Of a DNA stretch of 64,000 nucleotides, positions 34,940 to 47,731 are shown piece by piece. Numbering within the stretch: the stretch's first letter is position 1; each line of letters begins with the position of its first letter. This DNA is from Pseudeuparius sepicola (Eukaryota > Arthropoda > Insecta > Coleoptera > Anthribidae): assembly GCA_963920635.1 (NCBI GenBank), contig OY987298.1, positions 127,357,735 to 127,421,734 of the forward strand. The letters are read 5' to 3'. A model generated the notes under the pieces. That model was not told the DNA's origin, made no database searches, and worked only from the letters and a program-made list of their open reading frames with translations. The position numbers and the translations under genes were made by a program.

Positions 34940-35215
34940 ATTCCTGCCTGCGCAGGCATGTCAACCTGGTAATATTTACGAGGCGGTAGAGGAACAAACT
35001 TATCAGCGGCCCGCAAACTGAGCGCCAATAAAGCCGCCTGGATGGTGCCGTAACAAGTTTGCGAAAATTCGTTATTAACATCGGGAGGAATGCACGGAAG
35101 TGCGCGCCTTGCCGCCTAGTTTAGAAGAACCTCACGATGAAAACTTCGCCGTTTGCCGGATTTCCTCAATCTCGAGTGTTCGCAGAGAATGTGCTTTGGC
35201 TAAAATCAGTTTTTT
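34940..35215 (+). repeat. Diverged repeated block, copy 2
   Basis: Longer and more GC-rich than copy 1: GTAGAGGAACAAACTTATC, GCCGCCTGGATGGTGCCGTA, ACAAGTTTGCGAAAATTCG and TTATTAACATCGGGAGG. The last two blocks also recur at 37386-37442. Confidence 0.6.
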
Positions 35216-36442
35216 AATATCCAGTAGTTTCTAAATGCATGGAGTTTTGTCGAGCTTCATTTGCAAGGTGCTCAGAGGGATCAAAATGAGTTTCTCTCTT
35301 TTTGTTTTATAATTCAATGACTGTGCTGCAAGGTTCTTTTTTATTAGTGCGTGAAGACGTAATCGTTCGACTGGAAGCAAAATTGATCAGATAACATACA
35401 AAAATGCGTATTTTAACGAAAATATGTTCAAATGTAAAACAATTCAGTTTTAATTTTATGACACCCGTGAATATCAGCTAACATATTTTTATATTACAAA
35501 ATAATAATATACAAAGTTTTATATTTAATCATTTGATTTTTACTATTTATTAAATTCGTTTAATTAAATTTTGATATATTCTATTGTAATATACACATTT
35601 GAAATATACAAATTTCTAGAATGCAGATATTTTACCAATGAATAGGGCATTTAATAACATTCCAGTGTATTAAACGCAAGTAATTAAATTTAAAAAATCC
35701 AAACTTTTTAAATAAAAATATATATTGTAGAGGGGCGTTTTTGGGCCTTATGTCTTGACTTGAGCTGGTCATTTGGTGTTGCGCTTTCATTGCGTAAACA
35801 GCTATGATCAGTTAGAGCAAGTGCGTGTAAAGTGGCGAAATATCCGTCTCCTAATTTTCGAATAGTAAGTGAAAATATTTGAAATTCGTTTTTTCATAAT
35901 GTTGTCGGCATTATTGACAATTAATTTATTGTCTTCTATGGACTCAAGAAGATGTGGTGAATTATGTTAGTCTTCTTGGACTGTTCCTGTGATGGTGCGC
36001 ATTCCTTTTATGTTTACTTGGATATAATGGACCAGTGCCAGTAAGGCTTATTATATCCAATAGCCAATATACTTATAGTAGATTGGAGAGAATAGAGATT
36101 TACTATGTATGCATATTAATAAAAGTGCGTTTTTTATTTATTCGATATAGTATCGATAAAAATCGTTATTTTTTAAAAAATGTTCCAAAGGAAGTTTGTA
36201 TATATCTTATACCATCAGTTTTTATAGCAAATTTTGTAAGTTCATGAATAAATATGTTTATTAGGGTAGTTATGTATTTCAACAATAAATTTGTTTAAAA
36301 ACTTTAAAATAAATGGGCGTTTGTTAAATGCAAATTTTATTTTGGATTGCAAAAGTGTAAGCAAATACATAAATAGTTTTTATTAAATTCAAAACCTCTA
36401 TGCAATTTTTATTTCTCTTATTTTTAGGCTGTTCTCCATGTC
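35216..36442. other. Non-coding, nothing recognised
   Basis: AT-rich sequence without supported coding frames, RNA genes or element ends. Confidence 0.35.
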
Positions 36443-36720
36443 AGAACGAATTTCTGAGCTGTTGCTCCGTGGTCGATGGAAATCTTCCAGACATTTTGCT
36501 AGTCGTGCCTAACTGGAGAGCATCTTTAGTGGTGACTCGTCCATTGAGGGATTGTAACTGATCATCAAATGCCTAAGTAATATCCAGTGCCAATCTTACT
36601 GGTAATAAGTTGCGATCCAACATAGGACGAGTCGTCACTGAAGATGCTTACGGGTACGATCAGCAAAAACGTCTGGAAGATTTCCATCGACCAAGGCGCG
36701 ACAGCAAGAAAATTTGTTCT
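36443..36720. repeat. ~280-bp foldback (inverted repeat)
   Basis: Arms 36443-36570 and about 36601-36720 pair closely: GGTCGATGGAAATCTTCCAG on the left against its inverse at 36673-36692, and AGCATCTTTAGTG/GACTCGTCC against GGACGAGTCGTCACTG. A central ~30-bp loop separates them. There are no CAGGGTG ends and no clear target duplication. A transcript would fold into a long hairpin. Confidence 0.8.
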
Positions 36721-37385
36721 GGTATATTAATTTATATTATATATAAATATTACCAATTAACTACAAAATATATTTAATGTAACAACTCAATATTTTCGCT
36801 ACTAATATGCGTATATTTTTTCTGAATATTTGGATATTATAAATAAATATATTTATATTAAATTTTATAATAAGTAATACTGCACGCTGGAAAAATATTT
36901 TTGAAACTATTATACACTTTATCAATAAGGAATGTAACAAATAGTCAAATTAAAAACATGAATATTATATGTGATATCATCTTAGTTTTTAGATTTAAAA
37001 CGCACACAAGTTGTTAAACCAAATACCAGTATATTTGCTCTTATAATACAGCTGATATTATAAAAATATTTTACTTTGTAAAATATAGTATTGCTGTGCC
37101 AAATAGTATTAAATTCCCTAATACGTATTATTATTTTTATTTTAGCTTTAAATATATTTTTTTCTCCGCTTCTGTGCAACCCATTCGTTGAGTCGCTTCT
37201 TTAAATAATATACCCACCCGTAGACTCCACTCCAGATTGAATACAAGAATGAGAGGGAGGAAAACAAGTAATTATTATAATTTCTCCGAGAAATACTAAT
37301 ACGGTTTGTTTTCATGCTTTTTCTATCGTGTTTACATCGTTTCATTTTTGTAAGGTCAAATAAGGACTAACTTGATGCTCAAGAG

Positions 37386-37442
37386 CAGCCTGGATAAGGC
37401 CGCAGAAAGTCCGCAAAAACTCATTATTAATATCGGGCGGGT
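37386..37442 (+). repeat. Diverged repeated block, partial copy 3
   Basis: GCCTGGATAAGGCCGCAGAA, TCCGCAAAAACTCATTATTA and ATATCGGGCGGG correspond in order to blocks at 35037-35095. Only this ~57-bp core is shared. Confidence 0.5.
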
Positions 37443-37617
37443 TGTGGGTTGGCTCTCCGGAATTTTAAGAGTTCGGAAGAATTCCGCTACGGTTTTAATA
37501 TTACCTAATAAAAGCTTAGATATGGAATTTAAATTATATGTCAGTTTCGAAAATCATGCGCGTAACAAACGTTTTTCAGTTATATCTGAATGCATAGTGG
37601 GCTATAATAATAGCTAA

Positions 37618-38600
37618 ATAAAATAATAATAATAATAAGACCATCTAGCGACCAATTTGCGTTGGATAAAACACCATTGCTTTTCTTGAAATTGTTTTGA
37701 TTGTCTAAATTTTGTCGAGTTCGATCGTATAATTTGGAAGCGGAAAAGTTGTGGTACATCTTTTACGGGGATTTTTCTACGCTTTAATTGCTACAATTCT
37801 ACAATTAATCTGTAGAACTTGAACGAGCTAGGTGAAGATTAATTGGAATTTTTAAGTTAACAGGAGGTGTTTTGGGGCACATTTTACCAATTTCAATGGA
37901 ACGATAACGAAATGATGAATTTGCGAAACCAAAAAGATACGTGGGAATTGGCGTCTGAAGCTCTGAATAAATCCGCATCATTATGGAAACAAAAACACTC
38001 GCCTACATGATTGATTAATCATTACGATCTGTCGTCAAATCAAACTTCAAGACGAAATTTTGCGGGCGGTAAAACAAGGGACTGTGGAGCACTTTCAAGC
38101 GCGATATTATCTTATTGAGATTTCTGAGAGGCGAAAGGAGTTGTCCAATTTGAAAGTTGAGTTTTGAGTTGAGTTGAGTTTTGAGTTAAATTTATTCGTC
38201 AATAAAAAAATTTACATTGCTTTATCAAGTATGCTTGTGTCAAGAGATTTTTCAAATATTATCTAATTGAAACTTAAATTGCAGATCGTGCACAAAGTAT
38301 TGTACAATACATATTACATGCTCGTGTACTTGAAGGCACTGGGCTTCGCCTCGTGCCTCTCATACTCATTGCTTAACTTGTTGCACAATATACTATATAT
38401 CAAAACTTGTTCATAATAATTGCAATTTACTCCCGTGCAAAATTTCCATCTTATTGTTATTAAATTATATACCTATGTTAGATAGATAGATTTGAAGTAG
38501 GTACATCAAAGATAATAACAATAACAGTAGCAAGTGCAATAACAAAACTGATAACAAATTTACCACCTACAGTATACAAAAATGTTTATAAATAGACAAA
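37618..38600. other. Non-coding, nothing recognised
   Basis: Begins with an AAT microsatellite (37619-37639). No supported genes. Confidence 0.35.
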
Positions 38601-39820
38601 CAAAATAACATTATTTTGACTAGTGGAACTTTAGCCTCAGATGAGCCCTTTTTATGTTTAAATATTGATATCTTTGAAACGGTTTAAGATATCAAGATGT
38701 GAGCTTCATGATCAGCTTTTCCACGTCAAATTACATAAGAAAAATGCCCTTTCGATCGATTTAAAGACGAAACAAAATTTAAAAATTCAATATGTAATTA
38801 TTTATGTCAAAATAATTCTAAGTTTGATTTAGCCTGAAATTTATAGTTTACTTGCATAATTTGAGGTTCTGAATCGATATAGGATACCTTCAAAGTGGAG
38901 TAGTAACACTTTTTAAAACATTAATAAACAAAACTACATTATTTTGACTAGCGGAACTTTAGCCTCAGATGAGCACATTTTATGTTTAAAAATTAATATC
39001 TTTGAAACGGTTTAAGATAGCAAGATTTGAGCTTGAAGATCAGCTTTTCCACGTCAAATTACATAAGGAAAATGCCTTTTCGATCGATTTAGAGATGGAA
39101 CAAAATTAAAAAACCATTGGCTTAGTAATTATTTACGTCGGAATAATTCTACGTTTGATTTATCCTGAAATTTATAGTTTACTTGCATAATTTGAGGTTC
39201 TGAATCGATATAGGATACCCTCAAAGCCGTAAAACTTTTTAAAATATTATAAAACGTAATAACATTATTTTGACTAGCGGAACTTTTAGCCTCAGATTAG
39301 CACTTTTTATGTTTAAAAATTGATATCTTTGAAACGGTTTAAGATAGCAAGATGTGAGCTTCAAGATCAGCTTTGCCACGTCAAATTACATAAGAAAAAT
39401 GCCTTTTCGATCGATTTAAAGATTTAACAAAAGTTAAAAATTCAATATCTTAATTTATTTATGTCAAAATAATTCTAAGTTCGATTTAGCCAGAAATTTA
39501 TAGTTTACTTGCATAATTTAAGGTTCTGAATCCATATAGGATACCTTCAAAGTACTAACACTTTTTAAAACATCAAAAAACAAAACAACATTATTTTGAC
39601 TAGCGGAACTTTAGCCTCAGATGAACACTTTTTATGTTTAAAAATTGATATCTTTGAAACGGTTTAAGATAGCGAGATGTGAGCTTCCAGATCAGCTTTT
39701 TCACGTCAAATTACATACGAAAAATGCCTTTTCGATCGATTTAAAGATGGAGCAAAATTTAAAATTTCAATATCTTAATTATTTATGTAAAAATAATTCT
39801 ACATTTGATTTAGCGGTTTG
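38601..39820. repeat. Satellite-type tandem array, four units of ~326 bp
   Basis: TTATTTTGACTAG(T/C)GGAACTT starts at 38611, 38939, 39264 and 39591 (periods 328, 325, 327). Each unit carries TTGAAACGGTTTAAGATA, GATCAGCTTTTCCACGTCAA and TTTTCGATCGATTTA-type blocks. The units appear roughly 90% alike by eye, and the fourth breaks off near 39820. The 64-codon frame in the last unit is only repeat sequence. Confidence 0.95.
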
Positions 39821-41900
39821 GTACACGGTTGTGTCTTGAATTGTGAACAAATTTTTAACGCAAAGTTATAGCATTCACAAAATTACTAAAGTTAGAAAGG
39901 TCAGAGTAACTACAAACTTTGCACCTATAGGTGTAAATTGACATTATTTTAATACTTATACAGTCTGAACTGTTCCAAGAAGAGTGAAAATTAGATTAGT
40001 GTTGGACTAACCCTGATTTTTGGCGGCGAGATTCGGCAGAAGTTGCGCCTTTTATAATTTTTTTTTCACTCAACGCTTTACCTACATAGGAAATAAAAAA
40101 AATATACCTTCGAATTTGCCAATCACCCTTTATAAGTTATTCTAGGCGATGCACAAAGCTACACGAAAAATGTGTTACAACTTTGGAACAAGAAATTTTG
40201 TAAAAAATCAAATAGATGAAAGGGTAGGAAGATAATTCGTATGGACCCCTATCACAAAGAATTGCACAAATTATTAAAAACTGAGTATAACACACATATA
40301 TTGACGTCGATTTTTTTAGACTAAGAGAAATAATCGTTTTATGGTTTTACACCGTATAACATCGGTGTATTATTTTAGAATATTGAATATATAATAAATA
40401 CGTTTTTAACGCAACTGAAACAATCAACGCAAAATAAAATAAATAATTTTATCCAATATTATTTCAGGTGTATCGTTTCAAATATTTAATTTCCCCAGAG
40501 GTTGCTATTATTTGGAAAAATAATAAATACGAATAAACTTTTCAAGTAAAACTTGTCGCAGTTTTAATTTGTCTGCAATTTAATTTGTCACGATATACTT
40601 GTTGGGAATAATACAGTTTATTTTAGTGAACCGATACCTTTTTCTGTTAATTCTCATACTGCATAATATATTATACGCATTCCCTGGTTTGCACATTTTA
40701 GAAACACTCTCTTGTCACAAGTCGGCTAAAGCAGAAACATCGCCGCAATATGTTTTTCTTTTCCCTTGTTTAAATTGTTATTATTGTTTCAACGCAAAAA
40801 CCTTTATATTTTATTATCAATAAATATTGTTGCAATATTTGTGTCTAATGCTTATTTTGCTTTAAAATATATACCTTGTGCAAAACTACTTCCATCTATA
40901 TTTATTTTATAGCTTGTAAAAAATGACAGGTACTTTGGTTAAAAGTTATAAAAAATTAAACATAAGTTTCTTCGCGAAAAAAGTTAATATTTTATACGAA
41001 GAAAATTTGAATTTACCGCCCATCGAGTGAGCACCTATACCTATAAGTTTACAGAGATATAGATATAAGATATAACATAACAAAATAAGCTCGCCGCGCA
41101 TATTTTGACGTTTTGAATAAACGTTTTCGGGTGACTAAGATCGTTCAAATTTGTTGAAATTCCGGTTTTTGTGGGTTTTGGGAAGAAGACTGATAAAAAG
41201 GAGCAAGTACGACAGTCCGGAGGTTCGGCGATTGCTCTCGGCTTAAATATAACGGGAAAAGCGATGGCAAGTTTGATTGTCGACATATATTTTGTCACCC
41301 GATGACGGCATGCGCGAATCGGTTCAAAATTCGTTCCATAAGTGGTCATACCTTATTAGTCATTGTATCATCACATGTACTATCATCACATGTACGTACA
41401 TAGTCATCTCAGTACCAGGGCCAAACCGTCGATTTCGCGCTCTCGTTTAGTTTTTATTTTCTTTGGCTTAAAGTCTTAAATGAAGAGACCCGTCAGAAGC
41501 GACCCCAGCTGGAGATAATGAATGTTGCCACCAGATTTCACGTTAACCTACGACTCCTAGATGTCAGTAGCTATAGATCCCTTTGCCGTCGTGTCGTGGG
41601 TGGGGTTTCACATATCCATTTGGTTTCATACTCAACAGCTATTCTTTGCAGATGATTCTAAATACGTGCACCGATTCAATAATCTGATCTATAGGTATCT
41701 CAAACCCAGGACGCTTGGTCTTGAAGTCGCCACGTATATATATGCAGCTGTTCGGCGCTAGTATCACATTGGCACGATAAATCTTAGTGCAGCTGCTTGG
41801 ACCCTGCACCGCTGACACCGAACCAAGGGCAAACTTTCTAGCCGCTAATGCAATATAGAAATTCATAAACCCGTTGTTGTTAATTAGGGTCGCAAACACC
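39821..41900. other. Non-coding; unique-looking, GC-richer after 41050
   Basis: No gene supported. From 41050 to 41900 the sequence is less AT-rich and contains no recognised repeat; overlapping open frames on opposite strands there show no domains. Confidence 0.35.
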
Positions 41901-41939
41901 GGCGGCCCCGCACACTAATTGGAAATAGGCCAAGTCCGC

Positions 41940-42250
41940 GCCGAACTCTAAATCAAGTGCGGTTCGATGGTTTGCGAAGTTTTCGGGGAGGTGATAACAC
42001 TTTTCGCACCATTAAGCAGGCACTATCGGTAATGCCGCGAAATGCCGGTCGGGCCGCCAGCCCGCCTCCAACTTGTATACACCGGCACCATTATCGGGTT
42101 ATTTCGTGGTTTAGAGTGCCATTAATCGAATTAGGGGCTTTGCATTTCTTAGGAAATATTCGTCCAATTGTGGCGGCGGTCCACTTTCTGGGGTTGCATT
42201 CCCAGCAAATAAGTAGAATCGATTTCAGTAATTCTGGCTCGGAATAAAGC
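41940..42250. other. GC-rich unique block with homeodomain-like sites
   Basis: Contains GGTCGGGCCGCCAGCCCGCC and CCATTAATCGAATTAG, the latter with closely spaced TAAT-type cores. It could be conserved regulatory DNA. The 96-codon frame across it has no recognised domain. Confidence 0.25.
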
Positions 42251-42545
42251 TCTGGACGGCATACGGTAGATTCGTTTCTTCTATGTGGCTTTTATTCTTC
42301 TTGGAGGGTGCATATGGTGAAATGAGTTTCCGGTTCATACACAACATAAAGGTTAGGTCAGGAGTCACAAAAAAAACACAGCAATAAAGGCGAATTTAAT
42401 GTTTAACAGTAATAACGCTTAATGTCTTTAGCCTACAACCGTTTTAGAGTCCCAATTATTATCTGTAAGGTCTATGAGTAATAAAAAAGCTATCAGACAC
42501 GTCTTATATATCAGTAGATAAGCTAGGGGGTTCTGGAGCACTAAC

Positions 42546-43053
42546 GATGTTTTGGAAAACATAGTCCAAACACGCTGGAACTATAACATACGCACAGTGA
42601 AAGTGGTTCTTGAGAACCGTGAACACTAATTGAGTGTTCCGAAGAATTGGAAGAAAAATTCAGTAAAACCATTACAAACAAAGAGGCGTATGGTTTAAGA
42701 AGGGCCCTTGAAGTTCCTGATTTTGTCTTTTGGTTAAATTTATTTCATCGAATCCTTCCGCAGGTGGACACTTTGTTTAATCAGTTTCAAAGCAGGGATA
42801 AAGATAGTATACAATAAATTATTAAAAGATATTGAGGTTTATGAAAAAGCGATATTAATAATTAGAGACAAAACAGATGAAATATGACAATCTGTTGAAA
42901 CTAAACATGGAACTAATGCTAGTGAGAGAAAGCAGTGTTATTGCGACAGATGTTTGTGACACCGTACTCTTCCAAAAGAAAGAAAGATTTTCATACAGAG
43001 GTCATTTATAATCTGCGTCTTTGTTGAATCCAGATAATTTTTTGCAATATTAG
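42546..43053 (+). pseudogene. hAT-type transposase pseudogene (ZMYM1/P52rIPK-like)
   Basis: Three frames together give the C-terminal half of a hAT-derived transposase. They read DVLENIVQTRWNYNIRTVKV (from 42546), then one base shifted LIECSEELEEKF and EAYGLRRALEVPDFVFWLNL, followed by FHRILPQVDTLFNQFQSRDK; again shifted LLKDIEVYEKAILIIRDKTD, and later remnants (RKQCYC, LLNPDNF). TRW.. and the FW...F..I.P..D.LFNQ.Q.R stretch are typical of the animal hAT proteins annotated as zinc-finger MYM-type or 52-kDa repressor-like. There are at least two frameshifts and several stops. It has no detectable ends and is not inside the hAT element at 52851. Old and non-functional. Confidence 0.75.
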
Positions 43054-43439
43054 AAAAAACCCAGAATCGATACCTACTAAAAATACTGTTGTCAGTTTTT
43101 ATCCAATGTTGTATAAAGCAAAATTAAAAACCCAATTGGAAGTAATTTACCTGAGAGTGGACTTTAGAAATATAATAGTGGGTGCGGTTTAGATTTGCTA
43201 TCATTTATGACTTGGAAGAAACCTATAGCGAAGCAACTAAATTAATAAAAATTAATAAGGTACCGGTGCTGGTGTTTTAAACGACGCATGACGCTTGAAG
43301 CATTTTCATATCTAATTTTGGTTGTGTTACCTACGAACAAAATGTTGACTGCAATAAGTGTGACTACTCATCTTGTAGTTCTATTTGGTAATGTGAAGAA
43401 GTAGGTAGGTATATCAAGTTATCACTTCTAGCTATCGGT

Positions 43440-43535
43440 TCTAGGTATCGCTGAAATCATCATCAATCATAATTGGTTAATGTTTTAAAAATTATATCAT
43501 TTCATTGGTTTATATTGGCAGGTGTTGAATTCTCA
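43440..43535 (+). repeat. Dispersed repeat shared with 58755-58845
   Basis: ATCGCTGAAATCATCA, GGTTAATGTTTTAAAAATTA, ATCATTTCATTGGTTTAT and TTGGCAGGTGTTGAATTCTC occur in both places in the same order. Confidence 0.75.
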
Positions 43536-45094
43536 GGATGATAATATACTTTTAAAGGTCATGGGAGTTGCATAGCTACAACAACCAATTTTTCGTTGTT
43601 GCTAATGCAATGTCAAACTAATTTCTGTTAATAAAAAAACACACTGTGGGGTATTATTTGTTTTAGACTCATGAACTAGCCTAACATTCGAAATCGGGTT
43701 AGACATAGCCAACCCAGAGTAAAATGTTCTGGTAAGTAGGTACCAGATTTTACCGAGTATTAGTGAAACCTGTGGTCCTGAATGACATTTATAACGCTCT
43801 TTTTGAGCGTGCATAGCTCTGTGGTAGGAATAGAAAGTTCATACTTAGAATTCCTGATATATTTAGGAAGGCTACCAGCTGCTACTCTTACTGCAACTCT
43901 CTTTGCGTTCATTTTCCTTTTGATTTTCCACATCATACTAAAAAGATGTTTGCCGCATATTGTCCAGTCCAGTTTAGGACTGAGAAATGTAATAGGTACG
44001 TGTATTTAGGAGTAAATGCAACTCCGCATATTGAATCCAAGACAGATAATGCAGGTAACACAAGTGGTCACAGATTACTTTTTACAGTTTGCGAGACTTT
44101 TCCTAGACCATGATTTTCCGTTGCCATTCTTTCAAATGAAAGTCAGAACGCATACAAACCTATGCGGATTGAATACACTTTACTTACTAATTATAGGCCG
44201 ACGCGCTTATTTTGGTGCACACATGATTTACCTAATGAAAGGCAAGGTACCCGACCTGCGCACTACGCCTCTCAGTGATGGGTTCTCGCACATAGTGCAC
44301 TCGCCAGTTCAAACCAAAAACACGCATTTCAAGTTCCACTTATTAGCGCGTTGTTGCGAACGCCCAATTTTAGCCTTCCACATTGAGAAAGCTCTCATCA
44401 AGCTGTATGACGTGCAGCGTCGCTTGCTACTATCTAACAATTATTAATTAACTCTCTGGCATCGGTCTCGAGCCAGTTACCTGCGCCAGGGGGCCGGCCG
44501 CGATGACACCGTGACAAATTTCTCTATTAAGATTAAACGCGGCCGCTTCCACAGCGCCGGCCGCCGCCGCAACGATATGCACCGGCGTAATTATGGTCTA
44601 ATCTTATTATATCATAGCGCGCAATTAGTTGCCTGATTTGAATATTAAGGGCCGATCCGCCGTTGGGTCGCCCGAAACGATGTGCCTACGTTTGGGCAAC
44701 TGCGCCACCAAATGGAACGTAAAAACCGTAAAGTCCCCGACAGTGTCATAGAAATGTTGCTGTGTGTTACTGAAACACAAGCGTGAGTCTTGTCTGTAAA
44801 GTTCGTAAAGGATGCAGTGATTGTAGCTAATAGAATGTGTAGGTAGTTTACTTTGTATACCTTCCCTCAACGCTTTATGAAAGAAAAATTTACAGGCCGT
44901 CCCAGAGTCAGTAGTCCAAACTAAGCCTGTGGCTAGTGAACATCACTAGGATGGCCTTGACTCCTACATCGTTTCATCCGAAGTTTGACGGTTTAGAAGT
45001 TATTTGATCTTTTATAATTTTTCAGAAACTTCGTACTTCTCCACAGAAGGTCTCTCTTTTGTTAAACTAGTAAAAGGATTGAGTTGAATTTGGT
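43536..45094. other. Non-coding; GC-rich block at 44460-44700
   Basis: A 143-codon ATG frame (44016-44447) has no recognised domain. 44460-44700 is GC-rich (GGGGGCCGGCCGCG, GCGGCCGCTTCC, GCCGGCCGCCGCC) and unique within the window, possibly regulatory; no promoter elements were identified. Confidence 0.35.
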
Positions 45095-45905
45095 CCAAGT
45101 CTCAGAGAAATAACAAAGGATCGAAGGAGCAACAGCATCAAAATACACGCATTTGTAGTCAACAATATCTAACGGAAATTTATAGGTGATAGGTTACATC
45201 CTGAAAAATATCAATTTGGTCATACACCACACACTTTCTGCGTCCCATTGTATACAAATTCATTCACTGCATCCTAAGTACTAATAAATAGTCTATAAAT
45301 TAACAGAAAAACAATTGAAAACACGAAACAATCGGAAAACTTGACTTGCTGGGCGAACACAAAACAAATACCACCGAGTAGTGAACACGACGGCAAAGTC
45401 GGCGTTGTCATGTTGGGCGGTTTGAGATATCTGTTGACGATTTTATTAAAGTTATTATTTTATTATTATTATTTATATATTTATTATCATACTTCTTGCA
45501 TCCAATAAGGTAGGTAGCTCCTTCCATAAAGATCCAACCAATCATATGCCGCTGCTAGCGATAATTGCACTTGGGCAAATTATCACTTCATTGCTTAGCA
45601 ACCGCGAATCTGTTGCATATTGGATACAAACACGTACCTACTTCTTAAAGTTTGTGTGTTTTACACTGTTCTAAATTATGCAGCTTATAAATTATGTTGC
45701 GGTACTATTAAGCATTGTATCAATGAATTTATATAACTTTTACATTGCTAAATTTTTGGTACTATTAGAGCTCCGTCTCCGTTTAAATTTATGACACATT
45801 CAAAAAACAAACCAACGCTGACAGGGTGTAGGTATAATCGCATTTGCCTTGGATATCCAAGCGTCATGTTTGTTTACTCGAACGCTACAGTCGAAGATGT
45901 CAATA
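45095..45905 (+). repeat. Dispersed repeat family R45, long copy
   Basis: Begins near TCTCAGAGAAATAAC and includes AACACGAAACAATCGGAAAA, GCGAACACAAAACAAATACC, an ATT-rich stretch, GCATCCAATAAGGTAGGTAG and CAAACACGTACCTACTTC. The part from 45318 onwards is nearly identical to 57829-58420, and the first ~370 bp recur inverted at 51345-51745. Confidence 0.85.
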
Positions 45906-45909
45906 AATT

Positions 45910-47480
45910 CATAAAATTAAATTAAATTTAGTAGCGCCGTATTTTAGCAACATATTAACAAAATTTCAAGAAGTACATAATTATCAAACAAGAGGAAATT
46001 CAAATTTTGTTCTGGACCAAAAAAATTCTAAATTTGCTCAAAATTCGACTTTTTTCATAGGATTAATTTGTTACAATAATTTAGCCCCATCATTAAAAAA
46101 TTCTTCATTAGAACAGTGTAATTATTTAAATAAGTAGAATAGGATATTAATACACAGTAGGTTTTATTTATTAATGATGTAGTTGGATAGCAATTTGTTG
46201 CTAAATAAATTTGTTTATTATTATTATTATTATGGTGGGCGAGTGCATACAGTAAGTCGACTACCCCTAAGCAGCCGTTGCCCATTATGGAAGGACAATG
46301 ACTCGGACATTGGGTGAGCTTTTAATTGAAAATAAACTGTTGTTTCGGGTTCTGCACTGCGCGCTAAAAGAACGAACTATCGAAACGGAGTTTACTTCTT
46401 TATCTTGGACTTAAGAGGTCAGGTGAATTTAGGTTAGTTCAATTTCAAAGTAAGGTAAGGTAAGGCGAATCCGGGCGAACCTCGGGTAAATCTAACAGCG
46501 CTGCGGCTGTACAGATTCAAATCGGTTGTTATTTATGTATTTTTTTGATGTGTTTGAGTAAAAGGTATTTTCGTCCTTCCTAAAACAACGGCAACACCGC
46601 GAAAATAACTGCAAGCTGACAGTACGTTCCGAAGCCATATTGGATGACGTAATTAGAGGCGGAGATTTACAGGGAACATTGGGGATTTTACCCTTTTTTG
46701 AGATCGTAAAAAAATATAAAAATATTTTTCTGTTTTCATAAGCCACCCTGCGCATGTGATAATTTTTTTTGTATTAAGTGATAGTTAACCCTGTATAATA
46801 ATAAAACAAACCGTTAGACACACTTTTCGTTGCAGTGAAAAAAAAAAACTTTATTTTGTTTATTTATTCCTACTTATCGGTGTATCTTACCTACCTCTGA
46901 AATTATTACGCAACAAATTTATTTTCGTGTAATAAATAACACGCGCATACACGGGTTCTAACACTGCAGCATGACCTTCAGGGACTCCCGGCTAGAGAAC
47001 AGCATCATTGAAATTACTGTCGCTCCAGGCCAAACGCGTTATACCTATTATCCCTTTTGTGCCTGCTTTGGGTATTGAAGGCAATACGGCGGAAAACTGG
47101 AATTACCCCTCACGCCAATTTGTCTAGATGCCTTGCTTTGTTGCAGGAACTTAACTAGTGGCGGCAGCCAGCAGAGAAGCGAAAGCTAAGTCGCTGAACT
47201 AAATCGGTTCGTTTGTCAAGGGACACAAATATACGGCTTCGGTCTGTAAGTAGGTATAGCACGGTTTATCCTCCATTCACATTACTCTGATATTAAGGGC
47301 CTCTAGGGGGAGAATAATAAGCGCTATCAAACCTTTATACCTGGTTCATATCACCAGGAAGTTATTTGAGCTATTACATGGAAAATTTATTTTATAATAA
47401 GGCATCTTAGTATCGTAATAAATTTTATCGCACACTATAAAACTATGCAGCCATTTCCACACCTATCATTTTGATTATTG
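45910..47480. other. Non-coding; ATT microsatellite at 46217-46233
   Basis: A lone TTAACCCTGTATAAT end at about 46788 hints at another decayed element. An 87-codon minus-strand frame at 46492-46755 has no domain. Confidence 0.35.
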
Positions 47481-47485
47481 ATATA

Positions 47486-47720
47486 CCGTACTTTCACCGT
47501 TTTAGTAGACATAGCCACTGCTGGGCGGCGCGCCGCCGTGTATTCGGCTAGGTTCGTCAGTCGTTGGCGGGGGGCGGGGCGTGTTTTTTGCTCGCAAAAC
47601 TCGACTGATAAGCGGTGCGGGACTACTGTGTACTCCCCCCGCCAACGACTGACAAACCTAGCTGGACGCAGGCGACGCGCGCCCTATTCCCCTATGTCTA
47701 CTAAAACGGTGAAAGTACGG
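47486..47720. mobile_element. GC-rich 235-bp palindromic MITE
   Basis: CCGTACTTTCACCGTTTTAG and the exact inverse at 47701-47720 form perfect termini flanked by TATA on both sides. The arms continue through TAGACATAG and, further in, CTAGGTTCGTCAGTCGTTGG pairs with the inverse near 47644-47664. The centre is very GC-rich and G-rich (GCGGGGGGCGGGGC). There is no credible protein. Confidence 0.9.
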
Positions 47721-47731
47721 TATACACTGTA

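Noticed and set aside
36472..36692. GGTCGATGGAAATC resembling micro-insertion D
   Set aside because: It is part of the arms of the 280-bp foldback, occurs there as an inverted pair, and has no flanking 8-bp duplication.
44016..44447. 143-codon open frame
   Set aside because: No domain, no splice context that I trust, and no second copy; kept only as part of an unassigned region.
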